Assembly: GCA_030998225.1 (NCBI GenBank)
Contig: JAPYXD010000744.1
Coordinates: 496,001 to 560,000, forward strand
Direction of reading: 5' to 3'
DNA: 64,000 nucleotides
Origin: Diplolepis rosae
Lineage: Eukaryota > Arthropoda > Insecta > Hymenoptera > Diplolepididae
The notes beneath the pieces were generated by a model. It was given only the letters and a program-made list of their open reading frames with translations. It made no database searches and had not been told where the DNA came from. Below are positions 24,539-39,200 of this stretch, in pieces; position 1 is the first letter of the stretch; every line of letters begins with the position of its first letter. A program made the position numbers and the translations under genes.

Positions 24539-27500
24539 TAAGTATAATTACCAATCACTTGAACGACAAATTCAAATTCACGCCTAGCGATACTAAACAG
24601 CCTAGCGTTGCACAAATGAAATGTTAATCGATTGTGAATATAAATTCAAAATACGCGCCTAGCGATTTCAAACGCCTAGCACAACATAAGTATAGTTATC
24701 AATTATTTGGTCGAAAAATTCAAATTCACGCCTAGCGATACTAAACGCCTAGCGTTGCACAAATAAAATGTCAGTCGAATCTGAATATAAATTCAAAATA
24801 CGCGCCTAGCGATTTCAAGCGCCTAGCACAACATAAATATAATTATCAATTGGTCGAATGATGTATTCAAATTCGCGCCTAGCGATACTAAGCGCCTAGT
24901 GTTGCACAAATGAAATGTTAATCGAATGTGAATATAAATTCAAAATACGCGCCTAGCGATTTCAAACGCCTAGCACAACATAAGTATAGTTATCAATTAT
25001 TTGAACGACAAATTCAAATTCATGCCTAGCGATACGAAACGCCTAGCGTTGCACAAATCAAATGTTAGTCGAATCTGAATATAAATTCAAAATACGCGCC
25101 TAGCGATTTCAAACGCCTAGCACAACATAAGTATAATTACCAATTATTTGAACGACAAATTCAAATTCACGCCTAGCGATACTAAACGCCCATCGTTGCA
25201 CAAATGAAATGTTAATCGATTGTGAATATAAATTCAATATAAGCGCCTAGCGAAAGCAAACGCCTAGCTGAACATAAGTATAGTTATCAATTATTTGGTC
25301 GAGAAATTCAAATTCACGCCTAGCGATACTAAACGCCCATCGTTGCACAAATGAAATGTTAATCGATTGTGAATATAAATTCAAAATACGCGCCTAGCGA
25401 TTTCAAACGCCTAGCACAACATAAGTATAATTAACAATTATTTGAACGACAAATTCAAATTCACGCCTAGCGATACTAAACGCCCAGCGTTGCACAAATG
25501 AAATGTTAATCGATTGTGAATATAAATTTAAAATACGCGCCTAGCGATTTCGAACGCCTAGCACAACATAAGTATAGTTATCAATTATTTGAACGACAAA
25601 TTCAAATTCACGCCTAGCTATACTAAACGCCTAGCGTTGCACAAATCAAATGTTAATAGAATCTGAATATAAATTCAAAATACGCGCCTAGCGATTTCAA
25701 ACGCCTAGCACAACATAAGTATAATTATCAATTGGTCGAATGATGTATTCAAATTCGCGTCTAGCGATACTAAGCGCCTAGTGTTGCACAAATGAAATGT
25801 TAATCGATTGTGAACATAAATTCAAAATACGCGCCTAGCGATTTCAAACGCCTAGCACAACATAAGTATAATTACCAATTATTTGAACGACAAATTCAAA
25901 TTCACGCCTAGCGATACTAAACGCCCAGCGTTGCACGAAATGTTAATCGATTTTGAATATAAATTCAAAATACGCGCCTATCGCTTTCTAACGCCTAGCA
26001 CAACATAAGTATAGTTATCAATTATTTGCTCGAAAAATTCAAATTCACGCCTAGCGATACTAAACGCCTAGCGTTGCACAAATAAAATGTCAGTCGAATC
26101 TGAATATAAATTCAAAATACGCCCCTAGCGATTTCAAGCGCCTAGCACAACATAAATATAATTATCAATTGGTCGAATGATGTATTCAAATTCGCGCCTA
26201 GCGATACTAAGCGCGTAGTGTTGCACAAATGAAATTTTATTCGATTGTGAATATAAATTCAATATAGGCGCCTAGCGATTTGAAACGTCTAGTACAACAT
26301 AAGTATAGTTATCAATTATTTGAACGACTAATTCAAATTCATGCGTCTAGCGATAGGAAACGCCTAGCGTTGCACAAATCATATGTTAGTCGAATCTGAA
26401 TATAAATTCAAAATACGCGCCTAGCGATTTCAAACGCCTAGCACAACATAAGTATAATTACCAATTATTTGAACGACAAATTCAAATTCACGCCTAGCGA
26501 TACTAAACGCCCAGCGTTGCACAAATGAAATGTTAATCGATTGTGAATATAAATTCAAAATACGCGCCTAGCGATTTCGAACGCCTAGCACAACATAAGT
26601 ATAGTTATCAATTATTTGGTCGAAAAATTCAAATTCACGCCTAGCGATACTAAACGCCTAGCGTTGCACAAATAAAATGTCAGTCGAATCTGAATATAAA
26701 TTCAAAATACGCGCCTAGCGATTTCAAGCGCCTAGCACAACATAAATATAATTATCAATTGGTCGAATGATGTATTCAAATTCGCGCCTAGCGATACTAA
26801 GCGCCTAGTGTTGCACAAATGAAATGTTAATCGAATGTGAATATAAATTCAAAATACGCGCCTAGCGATTTTAAACGTCTAGCACAACATAAGTATAGTT
26901 ATCAATTATTTGAACGACAAATTCAAATTCATGCCTAGCGATTTTAATCGCGTAGCGTTGCACAAATCAAATGTTAGTCGAATCTGAATATAAATTCAAA
27001 ATACGCGCTCGGCCATTTCAAACTCATAGCACAACATAAGTATACGTACCAATTATTTAATTAGGTTCAAATTCACGCCTAGCGATATTAAATGCCTAGC
27101 GTTGCAGAAATGAAATTTTATTCGATTGTGAATATAAATTCAATATACGCGCCTAGCGAAAGCAAAATTGCCTAGCTGAACATAAGTATAGTTATCAATT
27201 TTTTGTTCGAGAAATTCAAATTCACGCCTAGCGATATTTTACGCCTAGCGTTGCACAAGTAAAATGTTAATCGATTATGAATATAAATTCAATATACGCG
27301 CTCAGCCATTTCAAACTCATAGCACAACATAAGTATACGTACCAATTATTTAGAACGTAGAAATTCAAATTCATGCCTAGCTATACGAAACGCTTACCGT
27401 TGAACAAATCAAATGTTAGTCGAATCTGAATATAAATTCAAAATACGCGCCTAGCGATTTCAACCGCCTAGCACAACATAAGTATAATTACCAATTATTT

Positions 27501-28843
27501 GAACGACAAATTCAAATTCACGCCTAGCGATACTAAACGCCCAGCGTTGCACAAATGAAATGTTAATCGATTGTGAATATAAATTGAAAATACGCGCCTA
27601 GCGATTTCGAACGCCTAGCAAAACATAATTATAATTACCAATTATTTGAACGACAACTTCAAATTCTCGCCTAGCGATTTTAAACGCCCAGCGTTGCACA
27701 AATGAAATGTTAATCGATTGTGAATATAAATTTAAAATACGCGCCTAGCGATTTCGAACGCCTAGCACAACATAAGTATAGTTATCAATTATTTGAACGA
27801 CAAATTCAAATTCACGCCTAGCTATACTAAACGCCTAGCGTTGCACAAATCAAATGTTAATTGAATGTGAATATAAATTCAAAATACGCGCCTAGCGATT
27901 TCAAACGCCTAGCACAACATAAGTATAATTACCAATTAGTGGAAGGACGTATTCAAATTCGCGTCTAGCGATACTAAGCGCCTCGTGTTGCACAAATAAA
28001 ATGTTAATCGATTGTGAATATAAATTCAAAATACGCGCCAAGCGATTTAAACGCCTAGCACAACATAAGTATAGTTATCAATTATTTGGTCGAAAAATTC
28101 AAATTCACGCCTAGCTATACTAAACGCCTAGCGTTGCACAAATCAAATGTTAATTGAATGTGAATATAAATTCAAAATACGCGCCTAGCGATTTCAAACG
28201 CCTAGCACAACATAAGTATAATTACCAATTATTTGAACGACAAATTCAAATTCACGCCTAGCGATACTAAACGCCCAGCGTTGCACAAATGAAATGTTAA
28301 TCGATTGTGAATATAAATTTAAAATACGCGCCTAGCGATTTCAAACGCCTAGCACAACATAAGTATAATTACCAATTATTTGAACGACAAATTCAAATTC
28401 ACGCCTAGCGATACTAAACGCCCAGCGTTGCTCGAAATGAATGTTAATCGATTGTGAATATAAATTTAAAATACGCGCCTAGCGATTTCGAACGCCTAGC
28501 ACAACATAAGTATAGTTATCAATTATTTGAACGACAAATTCAAATTCACGCCTAGCTATACGAAACGCCTAGCGTTGCACAAATCAAATGTGACTCGAAT
28601 GTGAATATAAATTCAAAATACGCGCCTAGAGATTTCAAACGCCTAGCACAACATGAGTATAATTACCAATTATTTGAACGACAAATTCAAATTCACGCCT
28701 AGCGATACTAAACGCCCAGCGTTGCACAAATGAAATGTTAATCGATTGTGAATATAAATTCAAAATACGCGCCTAGCGATTTCGAACGCCTAGCACAACA
28801 TAAGTATAGTTATCAATTATTTGGTCGAAAAATTCAAAATACG

Positions 28844-28916
28844 CCCCTAGCGATTTCAAGCGCCTAGCACAACATAAATATAATTATCAATTGGTCGAAT
28901 GATGTATTCAAATTCG
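28844..28916. repeat. A-A junction (missing B half)
   Basis: The A box at 28770 is followed by the next A box 74 bp later. The junction sequence ATTCAAAATACGCCCC is shared with the other copies. It is followed by TTAATCAAATGTG and the CAAGCCTAGCAATATT variant, as at 21787, 36193, 41632 and 46042. Confidence 0.85.
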
Positions 28917-29429
28917 CGCCTAGCGATACTAAGCGCCTAGTGTTGCACAAATGAAATGTTAATCAAATGTGAATATAAATTCAAAAAATACGCGCCTAGC
29001 GATTTTAAACGTCTAGCACAACATAAATATAATTATCAATTGGTCGAACGACAAATTCAAATTCAAGCCTAGCAATATTAAACGCCTAGTGTTGCAAAAT
29101 TTAAATGTAAATCGAATCTGAATATAAATTCAAAATACGCGCCTAGCGATTTCAAACGCCTAGCACAACATAAGTATAGTTATCAATTATTTGAACGACA
29201 AATTCAAATTCACGCCTAGCGATTTTAATCGCGTAGCGTTGCACAAATGAAATTTTATTCGATTGTGAATATAAATTCAATATAGGCGCCTAGCGATTGC
29301 AAACGCCTAGCAGAACATAAGTATATTTACCAATTATTTTGACGACAAATTCTAATTCACGCCTAGCGATACTAAACGCCCAGCGTTGCACAAATCATAT
29401 GTCAGTCGAATCTGAATATAAATTCAAAT

Positions 29430-29437
29430 GGCGCGCC
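29430..29437. other. Single GGCGCGCC (AscI) site
   Basis: A local change (CAAATGGCGCGCCTAG for CAAAATACGCGCCTAG) creates this 8-bp palindrome. I noticed no other copy in the window, so it can serve as a physical landmark in an otherwise repetitive map. Confidence 0.7.
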
Positions 29438-32400
29438 TAGCGATTTCAAACTCATATAATGTACTATAAGTATAATTACCAATTATTTAGACGAGAAATT
29501 CAAATCACGCCTAGCGATATTAAACGCCTAGCGCGTTGCAGAAATGAAATTTTATTCTATTGTGAATATAAATTCAATATACGCGCCTAGCGATTTCAAA
29601 CGCCTAGCACAACATAAGTATAGTTATCAATTATTTGGTCGAGAAATTCAAATTCACGCCTAGCGATATTAAACGCCTACGTTGCACAAATAAAATGTCA
29701 GTCGAAACTGAATATAAATTCAAAATACGCGCCTAGCGATTTCAAATGTCTAGCACAACATAAGTATAGTTATCAATTATTTGAACGACAAATTCAAATT
29801 CATGCCTAGCTATACGAAACGCCTACCGTTGCACAAATCGAATGTTAGTCGAATCTGAATATAAATTCAAAATACGCGCCTAGCGATTTCAAACGCCTAG
29901 CACAACATAATTACCAATTATTTGAACGACAAATTCAAATTCACGCCTAGCGATACTAAACGCCCAGCGTTGCACAAATGAAATGTTAATCGATTGTGAA
30001 TATAAATTTAAAATACGCGCCTAGCGATTTCGAACGCCTAGCACAACATAAGTATAGTTATCAATTATTTGAACGACAAATTCAAATTCACGCCTAGCTA
30101 TACGAAACGCCTACTGTTACGTACAAATCAACAGGTCGAATCTGAATATAAATTCAATATACGCGCCTAGCGAATGCAAACGCCTAGCAGAACATAAGTA
30201 TAGTTATCAATTATTTGGTCGAAAAATTCAAGTTCACGCCTAGCGATACTAAACGCCCAGCGTTGCACAAATGAAATGTTAATCGATTGTGAATATAAAT
30301 TCAACATACGCGCCTAGCGATTTCGTACGCCTAGCACAACATAAGTATAGTTATCAATTATTTGGTCGAAAAATTCAAATTCACGCCTAGCGATACTAAA
30401 CGCCTAGCGTTGCACAAATCAAATGTCAGTCGAATCTGAAAATAAATTCAAAATACGCGCCTAGCCATTTCAAGCGCCTAGCACAACATAAATATAATTA
30501 TCAATTGGTCGAATGATGTATTCAAATTCGCGCCTAGCGATACTAAGCGCCTAGTGTTGCACAAATGAAATGTTAATCGAATAAGAATATAAATTCAAAA
30601 TACGCGCCTAGCGATTTTAAACGCCTAGCACAACATAAGTATAGTTTTCAATTATTTGAACGACAAATTCAAATTCACGCCTTGCTATACTAAACGCCTA
30701 GCGTTGCACAAATCAAATGTTAATTGAATGTGAAAATAAATTCAAAATACGCGCCTAGCCATTTCAAGCGCCTAGCACAACATAAATATAATTATCAATT
30801 GGTCGAATGATGTATTCAAATTCGCGTCTAGCCATACTAAGCGCCTAGTGTTGCACAAATGAAATGTTAATCGATTGTGAATATAAATTCAAAATACGCG
30901 CCTAGCGATTTCGAACGCCTAGCACAACATAAGTATAGTTATCAATTATTTGGTCGAAAAATTCAAATTCACGCCTAGCGATACTAAACGCCTAGCGTTG
31001 CACAAATAAAATGTCAGTCGAATCTGAATATAAATTCAAAATACGCGTCTAGCGATTTCGAACGCCTAGCACAACATAAGTATAGTTATCAATTATTTGA
31101 ACGACAAATTCAAATTCATGACTAGCTATACGAAACGCCTACCGTTGCACATATCAAATGTTAGTCGAATCTGAATATAAATTCAAAATACGCGCCTAGC
31201 GATTTCAAGCGCCTAGCACAACATAAATATAATTATCAATTGGTCGAATGATGTATTCAAATTCGCGCCTAGCGATACTAAGCGCCTAGTTTTGCACAAA
31301 TGAAATGTTAATCGAATGTGAATATAAATTCAAAATACGCGCCTAGTGATTTCAAGCGCCTAGCACAACATAAATACAATTATCAATTTGTTGAATGATG
31401 TATTCAAATTCGCGCCTAGCGATACTAATCGCCTAGGGTTGCACAAATGAAATGTTAATCGAATGTGAATATAAATTCAAAATACGCGCCTAGCGATTTT
31501 AAACGTCTAGCACAACATAAGTATAGTTATCAATTATTTGAACGACAAATTCAAATTCACGCCTAGCTATACTAAACGCCTAGCGTTGCACAAATCAAAT
31601 GTTAATTGAATGTGAATATAAATTCAAAATACGCGCCTAGCGATTTCAAACGCCTAGCACAACATAAGTATAATTATCAATTGGTCGAATGATGTATTCA
31701 AATTCGCGTCTAGCGATACTAAGCGCCTAGTGTTGCACAAATGAAATGTTAATCGATTGTGAACATAAATTCAAAATACGCGCCTAGCGATTTCAAACGC
31801 CTAGCACAACATAAGTATAATTACCAATTATTTGAACGACAAATTCAAATTCACGCCTAGCGATACTAAACGCCCAGCGTTGCACAAATGAAATGTTAAT
31901 CGATTGTGAATATAAATTCATAATAGGCGCCTAGCGATTTCGAACGCCTAGCACAACATAAGTATAGTTATCAATTATTTGGTCGAAAAATTCAAATTCA
32001 CGCCTAGCGATACTAAACGCCTAGCGTTGCACAAATAAAATGTCAGTCGAATCTGAATATAAATTCAAAATACGCGCCTAGCGATTTCAAGCACCTAGCA
32101 CAACATAAATATAATTATCAATTGGTCGAATGATGTATTCAAATTCGCGCCTAGCGATACTAAACGCCCAGCGTTGCACAAATGAAATGTTAATCGATTG
32201 TGAATATAAATTTAAAATACGCGCCTAGCGATTTCGAACGCCTAGCACAACATAAGTATAGTTATCAATTATTTGAACGACAAATTCAAATTCATGCCTA
32301 GCGATACGAAACGCCTAGCGTTGCACAAATCAAATGTTTATTCGAATCTGAATATAAATTCAAAATACGCGCCTAGCGATTTCAAACGCCTAGCACAACA

Positions 32401-32590
32401 TAAGTATAATTACCAATTATTTGAACGACAAATTCAAATTCACGCCTAGCGATACTAAACGCCCAGCGTTGCACAAATGAAATGTTAATCGATTGTGAAT
32501 ATAAATTCAAAATACGCGCCTAGCGATTTCGAACGCCTAGCACAACATAAGTATAGTTATCAATTATTTGGTCGAAAAATTCAAAATACG

Positions 32591-32663
32591 CCCCTAGCGA
32601 TTTCAAGCGCCTAGCACAACATAAATATAATTATCAATTGGTCGAATGATGTATTCAAATTCG
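32591..32663. repeat. A-A junction (missing B half)
   Basis: This has the same junction sequence as at 28844, but the downstream context differs: it continues into GATATTAAACGCC and a TTAATCGATTATG type. It is 3747 bp from the previous junction, a 25.5-monomer step. Confidence 0.82.
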
Positions 32664-35600
32664 CGCCTAGCGATATTAAACGCCTAGCGTTGCACAAATA
32701 AAATGTTAATCGATTATGAATATAAATTCAATATACGCGCATAGCGAATGCAAACGCCTAGCTGAACATAAGTATAGTTATCAATTATTTGAACGACAAA
32801 TTCAAATTCACGCCAAGCGATATTAAACGCCTAGCGTTGCACAAATAAAATGTTAATCGATTATGAATATAAATTCAATATACGCGCATAGCGAATTCAA
32901 ACGCCTAGCACAACATAAGTATAATTATCAATTGGTCGAATGATATAATCAAATTCGCGTCTAGCGATACTAAGCGCCTATAGTAGCACAAATGAAATGT
33001 TAAACGATTGTGAACCTAAATTAAAAATACGCGCCAAGCGATTTCAAAAGCCTAGCACAACAAAAGTATAATTACCTATTATTTGAACGACAAATTCAAA
33101 TTCACGCCTAGCGATTCTAAACGCCCAGCGTTGCACAAATGAAATGTTAATCGACTGTGAATATAAATTCAAAATACGCGCCTAGCGATTTCGAACGCCT
33201 AGCACAACATAAGTATAGTTATCAATTATTTGGTCGAAAAATTCAAATTCACGCCTAGCGATACTAAACGCCTAGCGTTGCACAAATAAAATGTCAGTCG
33301 AATCTGAATATAAATTCAAAATACGCGCCTAGCGATTTCAAGCGCCTAGCACAACATAAATATAATTATGAATTGGTCGAATGATGTATTCAAATTCGCG
33401 CCTAGCGATACTAAGCGCCTAGTGTTGCACAAATGAAATGTTAATCGAATGTGAATATAAATTCAAAATACGCGCCTAGCGATTTTAAACGTCTAGCACA
33501 ACATAAGTATAGTTATCAATTATTTGAACGACTAATTCAAATTCATGCCTAGCGATAGGAAACGCCTAGCGTTGCACAAATCATATGTTAGTCGAATCTG
33601 AATATAAATTCAAAATACGCGCCTAGCGATTTCAAACGCCTAGCACAACATAAGTATAGTTATCAATCACTTGAACGACAAATTCAAATTCACGCCTAGC
33701 GATACTAAACGCCCAGCGTTGCACAAATGAAATGTTAATCGATTGTGAATATAAATTCAAAATACGCGCCTAGCGATTTCGAACGCCTAGCACAACATAC
33801 GTATAGTTATCAATTATTTGGTCGAAAAATTCAAATTCACGCCTAGCGATACTAAACGCCTAGCGTTGCACAAATAAAATGTCAGTCGAATCTGAATATA
33901 AATTCAAAATACGCGCCTAGCGATTTCAAGCGCCTAGCACAACATAAATATAATTATCAATTGGTCGAATGATGTATTCAAATTCGCGCCTAGCGATACT
34001 AAGCGCCTAGTGTTGCACAAATGAAATGTTAATCGAATGTGAATATAAATTCAAAATACGCGCCTAGCGATTTTAAACGTCTAGCACAACATAAGTATAG
34101 TTATCAATTATTTGAACGACAAATTCAAATTCACGCCTTGCAATACGAAACGCCTAGCGTTGCACAAATCAAATGTTAGTCGAATCTGAATATAAATTCA
34201 AAATACGCGCCTAGCCATTTCAAACTCATAGCACAACATAAGTATACGTACCAATTATTTAGACGAGAAATTCAAATTCACGCCTAGCGATATTAAATGC
34301 CTAGCGTTGCAGAAATGAAATTTTATTCGATTGTGAATATAAATTCAATATACGCGCATAGCGAATGCAAACGCCTAGCTGAACATAAGTATAGTTATCA
34401 ATTATTTGGTCGAGAAATTCAAATTCACGCCTAGCGATATTAAACGCCTAGCGTTGCACAAATAAAATGTTAATCGATTATGAATATAAATTCAATATAC
34501 GCGCATAGCGATTTCAAATGTCTAGCACAACATAAGTATAGTTATCAATTATTTGAACGACAAATTCAAATTCATGCCTAGCTATACGAAACGCTTACCG
34601 TTGAACAAATCAAATGTTAGTCGAATCTGAATATAAATTCAAAATACGCGCCTAGCGATTTCAAAAGCCTAGCACAACATAAGTATAATAACCAATTATT
34701 TGAACGACAAATTCAAATTCACGCCTAGCGATACTAAACGCCACGCGTTGCACAAGTGAAGTGTTAAACGATTGTGAATATAAATTGAAAATACGCGCCT
34801 AGCGATTTCGAACGCCTAGCACAACATAAGTATAATTACCAATTATTTGAACGACAAATTCAAATTCACGCCTAGCGATACTAAACGCCCAGCGTTGCAC
34901 AAATGAAATGTTAATCGATTGTGAATATAAATTTAAAATACGCGCCTAGCGATTTCGAACGCCTAGCACAACATAAGTATAGTTATCAATTATTTGAACG
35001 ACAAATTCAAATTCACGCCTTGCTATACTAAACGCCTAGCGTTGAACAAATCAAATGTTAATTTAATGTTAATATAAATTCAAAATACGCGCCTAGCGAT
35101 TTCAAACGCCTAGCACAACATAAGTATAATTATCAATTGGTCGAATGACGTATTCAAATTCGCGTCTAGCGATACTAAGCGCCTCGTGTTGCACAAATAA
35201 AATGTTAATCGATTGTGAATATAAATTCAAAATACGCGCCAAGCGATTTCGAACGCCTAGCACAACAAAAGTATAGTTATCAATTATTTGGTCGAAAAAT
35301 TCAAATTCACGCCTTGCAATACGAAACGCCTAGCGTTGCACAAATCAAATGTTAGTCGAATCTGAATATAAATTCAAAATACGCGCCTAGCGATTTCAAA
35401 CGCCTAGCACAACATAAGTATAATTACCAATTATTTGAACGACAAATTCAAATTCACGCCTAGCGATACTAAACGCCTAGGGTTGCTCAAATGAAATGTC
35501 AGTCGAATCTGAATATAAATTCAAAATACGCGTCTAGCGATTTCAAATGTCTAGCACAACATAAGTATAGTTATCAATTATTTGAACGACAAATTCAAAT

Positions 35601-36192
35601 TCATGCCTAGCTATACGAAACGCCTACCGTTGAACAAATCAAATGTTAGTCGAATCTGAATATAAATTCAAAATACGCGCCTAGCGATTTCAAACGCCTA
35701 GCACAACATAAGTATAATTACCAATTATTTGAACGACAAATTCAAATTCACGCCTAGCGATACTAAACGCCCAGCGTTGCTCAAATGAAATCTTAATCGA
35801 TTGTGAATATAAATTCAAAATACGCACCTAGCGATTTCGAACGCCTAGCACAACATAAGTATAGTTATCAATTATTTGAACGACAAATTCAAATTCAAGC
35901 CTAGCGATACGAAACGCCTAGCGTTGCACAAATCAATTGTTAGTCGAATCTGAATATAAAATCAAAATACGCGTCTAGCGATTTCAAACGCCTAGCACAA
36001 CATAAGTATAATTACCAATTATTTGAACGACAAATTCAAATTCACGCCTAGCGATACTAAACGCCCAGCGTTGCACAAATGAAATGTTAATCGATTGTGA
36101 ATATAAATTCAAAATACGCGCCTAGCGATTTCGAACGCCTAGCACAACATAAGTATAGTTATCAATTATTTGGTCGAAAAATTCAAAATACG

Positions 36193-36265
36193 CCCCTAGC
36201 GATTTCAAGCGCCTAGCACAACATAAATATAATTATCAATTGGTCGAATGATGTATTCAAATTCG
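36193..36265. repeat. A-A junction (missing B half)
   Basis: This has the same junction and the same downstream context as 21787 and 28844. It lies 7349 bp (50 monomers) after 28844 and 5439 bp (37 monomers) before 41632. Confidence 0.85.
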
Positions 36266-39200
36266 CGCCTAGCGATACTAAGCGCCTAGTGTTGCACAAA
36301 TGAAATGTTAATCAAATGTGAATATAAATTCAAAATACGCGCCTAGCGATTTTAAACGTCTAGCACAACATAAATATAATTATCAATTGGTCGAACGACA
36401 AATTCAAATTCAAGCCTAGCAATATTAAACGCCTAGTGTTGCAAAATTTAAATGTAAATCGAATCTGAATATAAATTCAAAATACGCGACTAGCGATTTC
36501 AAACGCCTAGCACAACATAAGTATAGTTATCAATTATTTGAACGACAAATTCAAATTCACGCCTAGCGATTTTAATCGCGTAGCGTTGCACAAATGAAAT
36601 TTTATTCGATTGTGAATATAAATTCAATATAGGCGCCTAGCGAATGCAAACGCCTAGCAGAACATAAGTATAATTACCAATTACTTGAACGACAAATTCA
36701 AATTCACGCCTAGCGATACTAAACGCCCAGCGTTGCACAAATCATATGTTAGTCGAATCTGAATATAAATTCAAAATACGCGCCTAGCGATTTCAAACTC
36801 ATAGCACAACATAAGTATAATTACCAATTATTTAGACGAGAAATTCAAATTCACGCCTAGCGATATTAAACGCCTAGCGTTGCAGAAAAGAAATTTTATT
36901 CTATTGTGAATATAAATTCAATATACGCGCCTAGCGATTTCGAACGCCTAGCACAACATAAGTATAGTTATCAATTATTTGGTCGAAAAATTCAAATTCA
37001 CGCCTAGCGATACTAAACGCCTAGCGTTGCACAAATAAAATGTCAGTCGAAACTGAATATAAATTCAAAATACGCGTCTAGCGATTTCAAATGTCTAGCA
37101 CAACATAAGTATAGTTATCGATTATTTGAACGACAAATTCAAATTCATGCCTAGCTATACGAAACGCCTACCGTTGCACAAATCGAATGTTAGTCGAATC
37201 TGAATATAAATTCAAAATACGCGCCTAGCGATTGCAAACGCCTAGCACAACATAAGTATACTTACCAATTATTTGAACGACAAATTCAAATTCACGCCTA
37301 GCGATACTAAACGCCCAGCGTTGCACAAATGAAATGTTAATCGATTGTGAATATAAATTTAAAAATACGCGCCTAGCGATTTCTGAACGCCTAGCACAAC
37401 ATAAGTATAGTTATCAATTACTTGAACGACAAATTCAAATTCATGACTAGCTATACTAAACGCCTAGCGTTGCACAAATAAAATGTCAGTCGAATCTGAA
37501 TATAAATTCAATATACGCGCCTAGCGAATGCAAACGCCTAGCAGAACATAAGTATAGTTATCAATTATTTGGTGGAAAAATTCAAATTCACGCCTAGCGA
37601 TACTAAACGCCCAGCGTTGCACAAATGAAATGTTAATCGATTGTGAATATAAATTCAAAATACGCGCCTAGCGATTTCGAACGCCTAGCACAACATAAGT
37701 ATAGTTATCAATTATTTGGTGGAAAAATTCAAATTCACGCCTAGCGATACTAAACGCCTAGCGTTGCACAAATAAAATGTCAGTCGAATCTGAATATAAA
37801 CTCAAAATACGCCCCTAGCGATTTCAAGCGCCTAGCACAACATAAATATAATTATCAATTGGTCGAATGATGTATTCAAATTCGCGCCTAGCGATACTAA
37901 GCGCCTAGTGTTGCACAAATGAAATGTTAATCAAATGAGAATATAAATTCAAAATACGCGCCTAGCGATTTTAAACGCCTAGCACAACATAAGTATAGTT
38001 ATCAATTATTTGAACGACAAATTCAAATTCACGCCTTGCTATACTAAACGCCTAGCGTTGCACAAATCAAATGTTAATTGAATGTGAATATAAATTCAAA
38101 ATACGCGCCTACCGATTTCGAACGCCTAGCACAACATAAGTATATGTATCAATTGGTCGAATGATGTATTCAAATTCGCGTCTAGCCATACTAAGCGCCT
38201 AGTGTTGCACAAATGAAATGTAAATCGATTGTGAATATAAATTCAAAATACGCGCCTAGCGATTTCGAACGCCTAGCACAACATAAGTATAGTTATCAAT
38301 TATTTGGTCGAAAAATTCAAATTCACGCCTAGCGATACTAAACGCCTAGCGTTGCACAAATAAAATGTCAGTCGAATCTGAATATAAATTCAAAATACGC
38401 GCCTAGCGATTTCAAACGCCTAGCACAACATAAGTATAGTTTTCAATTATTTGAACGACAAATTCAAATTCATGACTAGCTATACGAAACGCCTACCGTT
38501 GCACATATCAAATGTTAGTCGAATCTGAATTTAAATTCAAAATACGCGCCTAGCGATTTCAAGCGCCTACACAACATAAATATAATTATCAATTGGTCGA
38601 ATGATGTATTCAAATTTCCGCCTAGCGATACTAAGCGCCTAGTTTTGCACAAATGAAATGTTAATCGAATGTGAATATAAATTCAAAATACGCGCCTAGC
38701 GATTTCTATCGCCTAGCACAACATAATTATAATTATGAATTGGTCGAATGATGTATTCAAATTCGCGCCTAGCGATACTAAGCGCCTAGTGTTGCACAAA
38801 TGAAATGTTAATCGAATGTGAATATAAATTCAAAATACGCGCCTAGCGATTTTAAACGTCTAGCACAACATAAGTATAGTTATCAATTATTTGAACGACA
38901 AATTCAAATTCACGCCTAGCTATACTAAACGCCTAGCGTTGCACAAATCAAATGTTAATTGAATGTGAATATAAATTCAAAATACGCGCCTAGCGATTTC
39001 AAACGCCTAGCACAACATAAGTATAATTATCAATTGGTCGAATGATATATTCAAATTCGCGTCTAGCGATACTAAGCGCCTAGTGTTGCACAAATGAAAT
39101 GTTAATCGATTGTGAACATAAATTCAAAATACGCGCCTAGCGATTTCAAACGCCTAGCACAACATAAGTATATTTATCAATTATTTGAACGACAAATTCA

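Larger units (their letters stand above)
17900..25100. repeat. About 7.2-kb block, copy 1 of 3
   Basis: Markers here recur twice at nearly constant spacing: GATAGGAAACG at 19147, 26352 and 33554; CGCTTACCGTTGAAC at 20185, 27391 and 34592; CGCCTCGTG at 20773, 27979 and 35180. Spacings are 7205/7202, 7206/7201 and 7206/7201 bp, or 49 monomers. The shorter A-A junction marker at 21781, 28838 and 36187 gives 7057 and 7349, so single monomers were gained or lost inside the block. Block limits are approximate and the left end overlaps the 3671-bp duplication. Confidence 0.75.
25101..32300. repeat. About 7.2-kb block, copy 2 of 3
   Basis: This is the middle copy. It carries more small indels than its sisters: 26.98-27.37 kb (CGCTCGGCC, an AATTG insertion near 27.17 kb, a TTTAATTAGG stretch), a 4-bp loss at about 25.94 kb, a GCTCGAAATG change at about 28.43 kb, a 6-bp loss at about 29.91 kb and a mosaic at 30.1 kb. 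These could be genuine or residual assembly errors. No gene is present. Confidence 0.7.

Noticed and set aside
26980..27370. Possible insertion of foreign sequence around CGCTCGGCC and TTTAATTAGG
   Set aside because: Sequence still aligns base by base to the monomer with small indels and substitutions. It is a noisy patch, perhaps consensus error, not an insertion.
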